From positions 55,456,797 through 55,520,796 of the forward strand of contig CM039184.1 of assembly GCA_008360975.2 (NCBI GenBank): a DNA stretch of 64,000 nucleotides, in the 5' to 3' direction. This stretch comes from Lichenostomus cassidix. Lineage: Eukaryota > Chordata > Aves > Passeriformes > Meliphagidae. Numbering within the stretch: position 1 is the stretch's first letter; each line of letters starts with the position of its first letter. The notes below the pieces were generated by a model, which was given only the letters and a program-made list of their open reading frames with translations, had not been told where the DNA came from and did no database searches. Made by a program: the position numbers and the translations under genes. Below, in pieces: positions 24,351 through 36,599 of this stretch.

Positions 24351-27300
24351 CTTCAAAATTGTATTCTTTTTGGTTTGTCTTTCATCTATTTGCTCATCTT
24401 AATATATCTAAGAAAGCAAAATACAGCCAATACGTCAAGAGGTGTAGTTGTAACTTAAGGTTCATTGCTCCTGCACCTTGTGTCAAAACACTGAAGACCA
24501 AACCTTTGTCTTGCATGTCCTGCCACTAATGCCTTCATTAGCCAGTCAGCTTTCTATTCTGCAATAGATCAATGCCACCTCCCAATGATTCCTTAAAACA
24601 GGTCATCCATGAGGACTGCTGCAGTAAGGATCCTTCTGTCTGCCTCTCTCCTTGCTTTTCCTTTATCAGAGGCTTCCTGGATGGCTATTATTCTCAAGCA
24701 CAGCAGCTACATGCTTAATTGGGAGCCAGCAAATGAAAACAACTCAGTGTTCACACCTTTACCGTGCTGTGTGGACGGTAAATAATTTAATAAATAAAGG
24801 CAGGAGGGAAGGACAGATACAAATGGGTGCTTTGTTAAAAAGTATCCAATAAATACAGGTGATGTGGATAGAAAACTCATATAATATGGAGAAATCAGAA
24901 TAAAATGTAAATGGAGAATTGTGGCAAGGCAATACAAGAATGACATTTAAGATTTTCAGTGTGCAGGGTCTTGTGGCAGAACTCTCAGCCTTTATGTGAG
25001 AGAAATCAGGACAAATTTTCAATAGGGCATACCCAAAAGAGCCTGTAATAAAATGCCAACCGTCTTCCATGGGATCATTTCCCTGGGTAAAGACATCATA
25101 ATCAATTTAATTTATGATCTAATTTTGCTTATTTTATTCCAGGGAGATATTTTTAACAGAAAGTGATAGGCACACCAAGATATTTTTTACGTTGAAAAAA
25201 ACCAAAACAATTTCCGCAGGGAAAATAAGGAAGCTAGACATATTGAGGGAGGAAAATTGTATATCATTTGTTGCATCACAAGTGTTAGTCTTCTAAAATT
25301 TTGTCCTTTATCTGACCATCTATTCCTCCAGATAGGTATACAAGGTACTAAATCCTGAGATATATGAAATTACTAAGTCTTATACAACAGTCATTGAAGT
25401 TCATAACCACCAGCCATTTCCAGCATCCTGGTATATGTTGCAAATGAAACACACATGCCAAACATGCTGCCCAGATTGAAAACATTGCTTCATAATGTAT
25501 TTAGCCTATGACAATGCTAGTGAACCCTTGTGAGTTACTTCTTTTTCTGAAATTGGAGGCTGCCTTCATTTCTTGTGTGATTTTTCTCCAAAACGCATTT
25601 TTTATACTACTCTAAATAAATAATTGAAAAACCTGATATTTCCTATTTGACTCCAAGTGGATGTCTGCAATGAATTAAAATGATCAATGTTTTAAATTGA
25701 CCATTAGAGTTTATTTATTCTATTTTTTATTTGTGTCAAATAACAGTTAGATTGAGGAAACTATTCATATGAGACCAAAACCAGGATAATAACTGATGAT
25801 TATTATTTGGTCATTACCATGCATTGCAAAATAATTCTTTCTTCATCCTTAAAAAAATAGTCAAATAATTACTTGTCATGTGCCATACAGTGCACACAGG
25901 CTTTATCTGGAACTCAATTGTCCTCTCAGTTTTTTATTTCTTGGGGATCCAAGCAAATACCTGGCTTCTAAATTTGCCTTTTGCAAAATCTTTGCACATG
26001 ATTGTGTTTAAAGTTTGACTGAATAATAATAAAGTAGTTATTGGGTAGTATTGGGTAGTTAAAATATAGGAACACATGTGCAGTTTTTAATGGGGGGTTT
26101 TGTTGTGGGTTTTTTGGTTTTTTTCCCTGAGGGAATGCCTAACTGGATGGGGAAACACTCCTAGTGCATACTTGAACTGGTGATTGTTTTCAATTGAAAA
26201 CAAAGTTGCAGGTCAGAACAGGTCATCTGTGTGATACTGAGTGTTTCTAAATTGGCTGTTCTTGGCGGTTTATTAAGAGCCTGGTTTAATGTTTGCCAGC
26301 CTTTTCTGTGTAGAATGTTGCTGTAAGGGACAAAATATCAAAATTTATAAGAAACTCTCCTACCTAGGCAAGGCCAAGAGCTGTTTATATTTTGTCTTCA
26401 GTTTTCACTGAACAACATTGCTTCTTATCAGAAGACTGAGTAGATCATCAAATACACTTTATTTATTTTTTAAGGACTGATGGCATCTGTTTGTTACATG
26501 TCACTTCAATTGAAAGCATTAATAAAATTTAATTAGGTTTTTTTAAAAGTAGACAGAAATCGTAAGAAAGTAATTTTGAAGGAAGTTACAGAGCATGAAG
26601 GGAAAGCCTAGAAGCAGATGAACAGAAGGGAAGAGGAAGAAAGAAAATAACAAGATTAGAGTTTTCAATATGTATTGTGAGCAAACCCTTCTGCCACCTT
26701 GCCCTTTTACATCCAAAGCTGCCGTTCAGGACCACATCCTCCCACATACAGAGGGCAGAGTGTTATTTAACCAAGACAAAACAACACAAACCCACAAGAT
26801 GGTAACATGCAGACTCTGCTTCTGTCTGCATCACTCTCTAGTTTCATGCATTCATTCATCTGCAGCTGCCTTCTCTCATCTTCCAGGCTACATCAAGGCT
26901 TCCTGCTGCCAGGCTGTGGCGAGACGTCTGGGCTCACACATCCTGGAGGCAGAATGAAGGCATCCATGAGTGATTGAAGGTAACAGATAGATGGACTAAG
27001 TGCTCATTAACAATTCCTGTGCCCATGAAAAATCTGGTGCCCCAGGCCAACTGTCCATTTGGCCCAACCCCAGCATTTAACAGTTGCTCAAAAATATTTG
27101 TACTCCATTATAGTTAATTTTTCCCACATATTTACTGTAAAGGATTGCCATAATGGGTTCCAGCTTTTGAACTCGACTGACCTATCTTGTCAAATTCAGA
27201 GCCATGTCAGCAGAAGCTGGAGACTCATGAAAACTTTGTGTGAAGCCTGCTGCACATGATGTATTTCAGGACAACTTTTTTCTCTCCCCTGTAGCCCACC

Positions 27301-29067
27301 CCATGCCTGATGAACTCAGGATGTTCTGAGGAATGTGTGCGCAGTGAATAGCAACAGAACATGAGAACAGCACACTGAGATACCAACCACTGTTTTTCTA
27401 GTAGAATGTGCCTTGTCTTACCTTCACCAGGTACCCACACAGTGCCACAGAGATGAGTGTTTCAATTGTTGACCCATTCATCTTTCTTATAGCTTGTTTT
27501 TGGGGGAAAAAATCTGCCTGAAAATGAGTTGCACCATTGTCCTATTTCTTTGAAATATTATTTGCGAGAGAATAACTAACAGTTAACAAAAGACTGGAGG
27601 CTGGCTTGCCAGCTAACAAAATTAATTACATGAAATGAGATGACTAAGATTCTAAGACTGCTATAGCTTCAGAAAATACAAGCAATGCTTGATTATGTGT
27701 GAATTTCCAAGCATTTTTTGATAGATTTGCACAGAATACATGAGTATAATTCTGTCAGACTTCTACCTCTCAAATCACTTTTGTTTCTGTGAGACTCTGG
27801 GAATAGATTTTGTCATGTGTAAACTTAAGAAATTCATTGTGAAGGCATGTCCTTCAGACAGCATTTGTCTCATCTTACCTATTCTGGGCACTGGTGAGAA
27901 GCACTGGCCTTGCTGTCAGCTGCTCAGAGGGTTCTTCCCCTCCAGGCCATGGGTGAAGGGTCTCTGTACTCCCAGTCCATGCATGTTGGGCTCTCTGATC
28001 CTCCCTTCAGGAGGAAACACGGTATACCTTCCAGTTTTATTTTCTGAGATGATGCTGGGAAAACCAAGCTGAACAAGGGAGGGCTGTAATGTTTGAGGTA
28101 TTTTTTACTTTCTGTAGGTAGGTGCTCAGAGACTCCAGCAGCAGTTTCTAGTGATCCTCACTGCCCTGTTTCCTACACAGGCAAGCTTACTGCTGATGGA
28201 GCAAGTGGGAGGTGACTCCTCAACCACAAGATTTGGGCAATTTTTTTTTATTTGTTTGCACTCAGTATTAACAGATTGTAAGTCAATATTTACTGGAAAA
28301 CTGTGCAGGGAGTAGAGGTTGATGTTCTTGTAATATTTCGTAATATTTTAATTAGCATAAGGAAGCTAATAAAGCTCACAAGATGAAATTTGCCCTCAGA
28401 CACAGGTTTTTAATCTCTAATAAATTCTGCTTGGGTCCATTTTATGGTAGCAGATATCCATACAAGGGGAAATACTGCTAGACTTCTATTACAGCTGCGC
28501 TGATAAAAACTTCTTCCTCAAGTTGTCACCCCTTGCTCCAAAGGCAAGGGAACGGAGTGGCTCATGTGCCTGTTTTCCAGGGTGAGTAACTCTAAAGCCA
28601 GTTGGTTATTTCCATGTGTCATAGTTGTCCAGATCTCTTGTGAGATGTTCATGATGCCTCTGTAGCCTTAAAGCCTATGGTCTTTGTTTGAGAAATCATT
28701 CCTTAGAAATCTTAAAGACTGTTAGATTACAGTGTGACCCTCAGGTTGCCTGGTATGTCCAGCAGTGCCACCAAAGGGAGCGTTGGGTATCTGCAGCAGA
28801 AGGGCTGCTAAAATAGCATCTTAATGCTGGAAATTTGGGAATAGCCCAGCCAGGTGTAGCTTCACTCTTTTACCCATGCTGTCTGCAGGGAGGAGTCTCC
28901 AAAGCAATTTATCCCCAGAACTACACATAAGCTTCATCTTAGAGGGGAATGTGGCAGAATTGAAAGTCAGAACAGGAGCTATCTGCAGTTATCTTACAGC
29001 CTGAAGTTGTCCCAGGTCATCTGTGTATACCTGAGTGTTCAGCCAAAAAATCACAGAAATGTGTGTT
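24351..29067. other. Unique DNA, no gene seen
   Basis: Longest frames are 110 codons at 27740-28072 (plus) and 103 codons at 24759-25070 (minus), neither recognisable. Patches at 26690-26960 and 28480-29030 are less AT-rich than average. Two distant sites, 26219-26245 and 29013-29039, share a 27-base near-match and may be remnants of one old repeat. Confidence 0.55.
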
Positions 29068-29082
29068 AAAAAAAAAAAAAAA
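29068..29082. repeat. Poly(A) run
   Basis: About 15 consecutive A bases on the plus strand. No retroposed sequence was recognised upstream of it, so it is probably simple slippage. Confidence 0.7.
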
Positions 29083-32000
29083 CAAGAAGAGGAAAGTTAA
29101 AAACTTTTAATTTAGAGCATTGGCAGTATTTTCAGGCATAGTGCCATAGTCCTACATTTTCTCCCCTGTTCACAAGTCTTCATGTATAGTATTATCTGTG
29201 TGTATGTTTTATGATGGTACCAGCTTATTATAAACACTGTGTATAAGCAAGTGCTAATTTCTTTAGATACTTTTGACCATTTTTTTCTGTTTTGAGCCAC
29301 CATTTGTCATCAGGATTGTCATTTTGACAATCTCGTAATGGTTTATAATGTATTTTATAAGAAACTTTAATTAAAGCTCTACAACAAAAATATTTTGATC
29401 CCAGGTTGGCACTTTCAAGGCCCTATAATATTACAAGTAATAGTAAATATTAAAATACTGTCTTGTATGAACTTTTTTCCCCAGCAAATTTATTTACTGT
29501 GTATGACCAACTGTTCTGAATCCGGTTTCTGACACTTTTTCAAAGCAATTTTACTCTTGTCCAGCTTATCTTTCCATTTACTTCACTCCTATTTTTCTTA
29601 CATGTATTATAAATGCTAACATCTGATATTAAATAAAACAATACATGACAATTATTTAAACTAAAAATCTGTGTGTAGCAGTCAATAAATGATAAAGCAG
29701 AAGGAAACATAATTTGGTGTTTATTTTATTATTGTAAAATAAAAAACAGAAGCCAGAAACACCTCCACCATCCCACCTTCACACATCCTGGAGGACACCA
29801 TCCCTGACAGCCACCTCCTTCCTTGTCATGTCTCATGGCTGTGCCATTTTGTAGACAAGCCTGATCCATGTCACTCATTGTTAGGTCAGCATTTGACTCT
29901 TTAGTTACAGTTGAGGCCAAGGGGGCAGCTAGAATGGATGCACTAGCAGTTTCCACTTCAGAGGTAAAATGTGGATAGTTTTTTGGGGTTTTTTTTTAGG
30001 TAAGTGAATTTTTTAATATGTAAATATGTAGCTGTCCTTACTTTTGCAAATAGTCAGCTACTATGGGAATTCAGCATGCAAATTTTTGTATTTTACCTCA
30101 GAACTGTCTCCACATATCCTGCTATCCCAGGCCTTAGGCAACTAGAAAAAACAGAAAAGAAATTAAAGTAAATAATCAGAAGACTGTATGACACTAATGA
30201 CATTATTTTTATTTAAAATACACTTTGTAGATATTCCTTAGAGAGCTCTCCAGAGTATCTTGTCACATTGTGAGATTTTCTAAGCACTGATAGATTTCTA
30301 ATGTCTGATAGAGAGCAGTATTACTTTTCAAGTGATCAGTGTGGTTTCCTTTCATCTTTGAGTTTCTAGGAAAGAAATCCCTAATTTAAAGACTAATATC
30401 TTTCTTCTGCTCCCATACACAGCAGATGGCACATGCAACTACATCCTACTTTCTAATTCCTATGTGACATTTATTATTCATCAGAAAGGAAGTTAAAAAA
30501 TGTTATCTTTGCAGCTTCTGGTCTGGCTGGTCATATAAATTAAACAAAATATTGCTTAAAAGAAATTATATTTGAAAACATAAAAACCATTAAAAGTATA
30601 GCATAGGGGCCACCCAGTGGGGCAGCAGCATATTTTTCTGTCAGAGCATAGTTCAAGGAAGAAAGCATAGTTGTTGAAATCTCTTGAAAACATTGTACAC
30701 TATATATTTTTTATGTTCATCTGATGATATTTCTTCATTTAGTAATAAGGAAATTGGAGAAAAGCTCAAGTACCAGTGATCATATATTTAAATAAACACA
30801 ACTTTTCTTCTATTTGAGGTCACAGGATCATTTTATGGGGCTTTAGAATAGTGTTTATTAATGCCTCTTTCCAAACTGAAGGCAAGGTTATACAGTTATG
30901 TTTACAGATATATTTAATTAAAGGAGAATATTGTTATTAAATTAAGTGAAAATCTGTATTTTTAAGAAGATATGACATTCAGAACTATGGTACATCAGAC
31001 ATAAAAGGTGGAAGAGTCTTGGACAGCAAGGCAAATCTGCCTGAGAAATAAAAAAGGAATTGCATGCTGGTAGATTAATTTTTCTTTAGGCTGAAGTATT
31101 TCTAGTGTCGGGTCATCAATGTTTTTGTGTTGAACAAAATGTCTAGTGTTGAACATCAATGTCCTGGAATGTTTTAGAAACACAAATTATTGGTATTCAA
31201 CAGGACTTTTTTTTTTTTGTCAATTACTTTAGTTTTCATTTTTTAAATTACATTTGAAAAGTAATTAGATCTTCTTCAGCTCACATGGTATGAGTTACAA
31301 GTTCACCCAAAACTGACTTCCCTTTAGAAGTTGTGGTCCTGACCTAGAGTTTTGTGCACGTCCTATACTGTTTCTACTGCTAATGATGGGGGAAAAAAAA
31401 GTAGATTTAATTTAGAACTTAGTATTAGTTTATATTTCTGCAATAGTCAGGTGCTTTGGACTATGTTTTCCTGGTATGTCTGCTCAGCTTCTTGAGTAGA
31501 AAGAGATCAGTTCCATCATAATGTGTTTTTTTAAATACAAAACCAAGTCACTCTGTAAATATCTTACAAAATAGCTGGCACAGGGAAAGACAGTATTTCT
31601 TCTCAATCCGTACTATTGTTACTGAATTGTAACCATCATAACTAAAAATATTTCCATGTGAGATCTGTTTATCTTCATTATAAAAGTTGCATGCATCTTG
31701 CTGTATGCAAGTAAGAATCTAAAGAAGATCAGTGCATGCACCAGTTAATCTTGTAATTGCTCTTCACTGGACACCATTTTGCTGTGCAATCGTAGATCCA
31801 AATTTCTTAATTATTGTTTTGATATTGATAATTAAATTCCATTGGTTAAAAAGTTAGATGTTTTTAGCAGAGGTTTCACGAATGTGTGCTTTTAGTTTGA
31901 AGTACCTTGTAGAAAGTCACCCTGATAAACAAAAGGACAATAGAAGAGAAGCTAAAAATTTGCCTTTTTTCCTAATCCCATAACATATACTCTTAAACTT

Positions 32001-35000
32001 TTTTTTTCCAAACTTTGGAAGTATACATTTCCTGATGACTTAATACCTTTTGTGATGTTTGTTCAGGACTTGGAGTCATACTCTTCTCCAAGAGGCTATT
32101 GTCTTTGTTAAACCTTGTAAAAATTTCTGCCAGAATGTCATTCCTCAAAAATATTTAGAGTAAGGGACAAAGTATGACTATGTCATCTTATGATCTTGAA
32201 AGTTTTTAGATAAATGTGTGGAATTCTATGACAGCTTTCCAAAATAGGTATCTCTGCACAAGAAAACTTGAAGCACTCAGAATTATGCTCAAGAGCTTTT
32301 TTTAAAAGTAGGAAACAGCAATCAGGATGATCACATTGAGCTAATTCTGATGTTACCTGAGTCTTCATTCACCCTTTCTTCACAGTGAATGAAAAGGCTC
32401 ACCTATTTTATTTAAGCTTAAAAGATTTTAACCCCTTGGTTGATGAAATTTGGATTAATTTTCATGAGGCTTGCAAAAGCTATTATTCAAAATTTTTTAA
32501 ATACTTTTGAAATAGACTGCTATATTTAGCTCACTGGTATGGCATTTGTTTGTTTGTTTCTTTAATTTTCAAAGTAATGTTAACCAGTAAGAATGCAAAG
32601 TATCAAACTTTAAGAATATTCACCTTGCATATAGTCCTGTCAAACTTTATGTGGTAATAACATGTAATTATTACTTTTTATTAAATATTATAAATATTAT
32701 AATACTTTAAAAAGGCAATATATTTTCAATTTGAATAAATTGTTAAATTGTTTTCTCTACTTCTGTTCTCTTCCAGTTCCTAACTAAAAAATTTCTCTTC
32801 CTCGATATTAAAAAAGCTACTGACAGATGGATTAATAGGATCATACTCTTCAAAGCTCCTGAAAGTAATTTGCCTTTGAGAGATGGAAAATAAAACAGTA
32901 ATTATTAGTGCAAGGATTTTGTAGGTTAATCCAATTAAGAATCCAGACTTGTTATGTCTTGGTTGGAGTCCTACTACCAAAGGAATTTATAGCTCATTTC
33001 TCTATTTTTTTTTTTTTTTGCCATCTGCCTATAGGAAAAAAAATAAAGTAAAAAGATTTCTATAGTACCTACAGTTTGCATCACACTTGCACTATGCACT
33101 GTATTTTTGCTACTACATCCAGATGGGCTGCTCATTTTTTGTGTAGTTTGTAATATTCTTCAGACTTGATCATAATGAGAGAAAAACTTTTGTAGTATAT
33201 CTTGCAATTTTTAAAGAAATTGTTTTGCTTTATACATTGACCTTGTCCCTTTCTCTCTTGTACTTTCTCCTTTTCCCCAGCTTTCCCTATATCACTTTCT
33301 AATATTGTACCTCAGATACCACTGTGAATCCTAGTCTGATAGATGTCCTGAGGGATATTAACAGGACAACACAATCTTTCATGTCTTTATTTCCGGAATA
33401 TTAAAATTCTTGGTTTTATTGATGTGCATGCATATATTTTTCTTACTAAATTTAATTGCTATACAATTTAGAGGTTATTTAGGTTATTTCTGATCAACCG
33501 TGGTACTTCCATAAAGTTCTCATCTTTTTGGTGACAATTGACCTCGTATTCATTATTTTCAAATATTGTTGTTCTGAAAATTAAAGAAAAAAATTGAATT
33601 AGTCTTTTTCTGTAGAGCCTACCCTATGCAAGTTCTTCAGAGACAGATCAAATAAACCATTTTTAATTTGGTTCCATTTGTTTTAGATCATAGCTTTCAT
33701 TAAAAAAAAAAAATTCAGTAAAGCTTTTGGTGAAGGAAATATTTCCCATCCATATATGTTTGGATTTTTTTCTCTCTCAGATTTCCTATACATTTTCTAA
33801 TCATATTTCATGCTACTGACAGGTGGGGGTGAGTCTAAATATTGTTCTTTTTTTCATTGATGATAGGCTGAGAATTAAACATGCTGATAAAAATTCCTTC
33901 ATCCATTTCTGAGGCCTTAAAAAGCTCCAATAAAACCAGGGTACACAGAACATAGGCAAATATCTGTGTTTGATTATATGAAATCTGTCTTCCCATTTCC
34001 TTTAGTATGATCCCATTCTTTGTTTTCAGTCCTATCAAATGGACAGGAAAAGCTTATTTTAACTCTTCCAATGTAACAATTACCACTAAGTAACTAATGA
34101 AGATTTTAATGCTTGAAAGATAGACAAAATCTAAATTCTTGGTATTTCCTAGATCCTGCAGAGCTCTTTACTTGATCAAACTCTACTCTGGCTAGCAGAC
34201 CCACTTTTTCTACAAATACTGTCATTCAGTTATGGGTAACAGAGACCTACCATAGGTTAATGTTCCTTTTCATTTTACCCTTTGTTTTTCCCATCTAAAT
34301 TTAATAGCAAAGTTTTTTCAGCCACGGAGACTTTTAAAGAGTCCCTTAGTCCCTAAATTCATGGGCATGTAAGCACAACAAAATCAAGGCAAAAGGGATG
34401 GTATCATTCTAACGCATATGAGCTTCAGTTCACAGCTATTGTAAATCCTGCTTCTCAGTAAGTATTCACTTTAGAAAATGTGTGTTCAAAATTGGTTTTG
34501 GATTGTTTTGTATGCTCTGTATTTCTAGAAATACAGCTTTTTAAAAAATGTTAATTAAATTGAAAAAGGCTCTCTGAAGCACATGTACACAAGGTACATT
34601 TTAAGTCTAATCAGGGTGGAGTTGCTCAAGCAATGTCCTTCCTATGTTGGCGCAGTGCTCTGTCTGCATCCATAGATCCAGATCTGCACTCAGGCAGATG
34701 GAGCTCTGAAGACAAAGCTGCCTTCCAAATTCATTGTTTTTTGTTCCCTTAATAAATATTCTCAGAGAGGAAAAATCTATTGAAATAAAATTAAATGGTT
34801 TCACAGGATTTTGTCTTTTTATCCCAGTAATAATTTGGCCTTTTTGCTGAGGCTTTATTATTCTCAAACATAATTCTATATGATTCCCATGCAGATGAAA
34901 CACTAACACAGATGATAATTTAAAACTCTTCTTATTATTCCTCATAAGAACTTCAATAAATCATTATAGTGTTATCATTATTCCGACTTGTTTTGACAAG

Positions 35001-35810
35001 GCTACAACCTTCATGTTTCAAAATGAGTTAGGTCTGAATTTATCTAAGCCCAGGGTACTTTATGTGTTCTGAAACTGTCATGAAATTTTCACTGCCATAT
35101 ATCTTTATGGTACTAATTTACTGCCAGAACCATATGTTTCTAATCTTAGATTACAGCTGTATAAAACACTCAAAATTGTGTTCATTAAAAGTACGCCTGT
35201 GGTTAGGTCAGCCTATCTATATTTATTTTAGGTATGAGGTAGAGTTTTTATTCTATTGCTAGTCATTTGGTAGGGACTGTAGCACATATAGGAATAGCAG
35301 AGAAGAACTGAGAAGAAAAGCAAATTTGAGTACATTTGGTTTTGTCCATGGCAGGAAAGTTCATATGCTTATTCAGAGGGTTGTGTATACATCAAACATT
35401 TGCTCAATCCCAAAATATAACTTAAATGTTGGCATGGAAAGAAAATGCCAAAGTTAATGCTTCAAAGGGTGCATCCCTTTTCATAAATATGCAGGGTTAT
35501 AGTTTTGGTTCTTTTTAGGAATTTGGAGAACAATACTGTCAAGTACACTGTAGCAAAAGGGTATCCAAAATAAAAACATCTGGGAAAAAAGGGAATTTTT
35601 AAACTGTAAGCTTATGGTTGTCTGTCCTACTCTTCTCAAAGTTGTGCATAAGGTAAAGAGATGTTTACATATACACTGTCATACATATGTTTGCAAGAAC
35701 ATTCTTAGGAGGGCATTCCAGTGCATTGTGTGTTACAAGATATGCCATGCAGTAATGTTAATTTATTTTTGGTGTTGTTGTTTAAGTAAAATAGATACAT
35801 AAAACTTACA
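29083..35810. other. Unique AT-rich DNA, no gene seen
   Basis: The longest frame is 112 codons on the minus strand (34607-34945), with no recognisable domain. Contains a G4T9 tract at 29985-29997 and several poly(T) and poly(A) stretches. No interspersed repeat was recognised. Confidence 0.6.
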
Positions 35811-35819
35811 TGAGTTGTT

Positions 35820-36140
35820 GGCACGCAAGTTATTGCTTCCTGGGGACTGCAGCAAGTTGCTGAAACCCTTTTGAAATGATGTCATGATTTTTTGTAATTG
35901 AATATGCATATTTTACATATTGGAGGCTGAAACACACTTTTTTTGGCAGGCTCTTTCAACAGATGCACATGCTGGGGCCCTATTCTAGGAGGTCTCACAG
36001 CATACGTAAGTCAATATTTGTGCATAATTTATAAAACTGAGCAGTGGAACATGGCTTTTCCATCAAATTTACACGATCATATTTCCCTCACTTTGTTTCA
36101 TGCTTAACAGGATGTTGAAGCCCCAAAGACATCAAGAAAA
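35820..36140. promoter_or_regulatory. Candidate conserved enhancer-like element
   Basis: Inference only. It contains TGATGTCATGA (CRE/AP-1-type core, 35878-35888), GTAATTG, and ATATGCATAT (10-bp palindrome with a POU-like core, 35902-35911) in a short non-repetitive span with no meaningful open frame. Confidence 0.2.
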
Positions 36141-36341
36141 AAAAAATTATAATGTAGGATGAGAAACTAAACATTATTAGCTAATTCTAGTAGAAATTTA
36201 CTTTTTTTTTCCTGAAGGAAAAGTACAAATGAAAAACAGAAACAAAGGGGAGTATTGAAAACTTGTAATTAGTCTTTCAATCCATACTCTCAAGTCTCTG
36301 AATGTTTCTCTTTAATTAGCCTGTCTTTCAATTTCTTTCAG

Positions 36342-36479
36342 GTTTTGATGAAAGAGATAAGCACAGGCAAGGCTGCACCAAACAGAAACCATTTTCGAAA
36401 CATGTCTGAAGTGTTCATAATATTAGAGTTGCCTGTGAATCTTGTAGTTCTTTATATTGCCTTTGCTAATTTCAGCTAA
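36342..36479 (+). other. Acceptor plus 45-codon open stretch; exon or conserved element
   Basis: A strong acceptor-like sequence (pyrimidine tract and TTTCAG, AG at 36340-36341) is followed by a frame open for 45 codons up to TAA at 36477-36479. The peptide starts VLMKEISTGKAAPNRNHFRN and ends in a hydrophobic segment. I do not recognise it. No matching upstream exon was found. The surroundings (TTTAATTAGCC just upstream, GGAATAAACATGC downstream) look more like conserved non-coding DNA than coding sequence. Confidence 0.12.
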
Positions 36480-36540
36480 AAGAAAGGGAATAAACATGCT
36501 TGTGGGGAAAGTGAATTGCTGCGTCTCAAACATGATGATA

Positions 36541-36586
36541 TAGTTACTGAATTCAACCCACTATAGTCACTGAATTCAACCCACTG
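36541..36586. repeat. 23-bp tandem duplication (two copies)
   Basis: TAGTTACTGAATTCAACCCA plus three bases is followed at once by a copy with one internal T/C change and a different last base. Read directly. A recent local duplication is the simplest explanation. Confidence 0.9.
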
Positions 36587-36599
36587 ATTTCTGCTAATG

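Noticed and set aside
29068..29082. Poly(A) run as the tail of a processed pseudogene
   Set aside because: No gene-like sequence, poly(A) signal or target duplication was recognised upstream.
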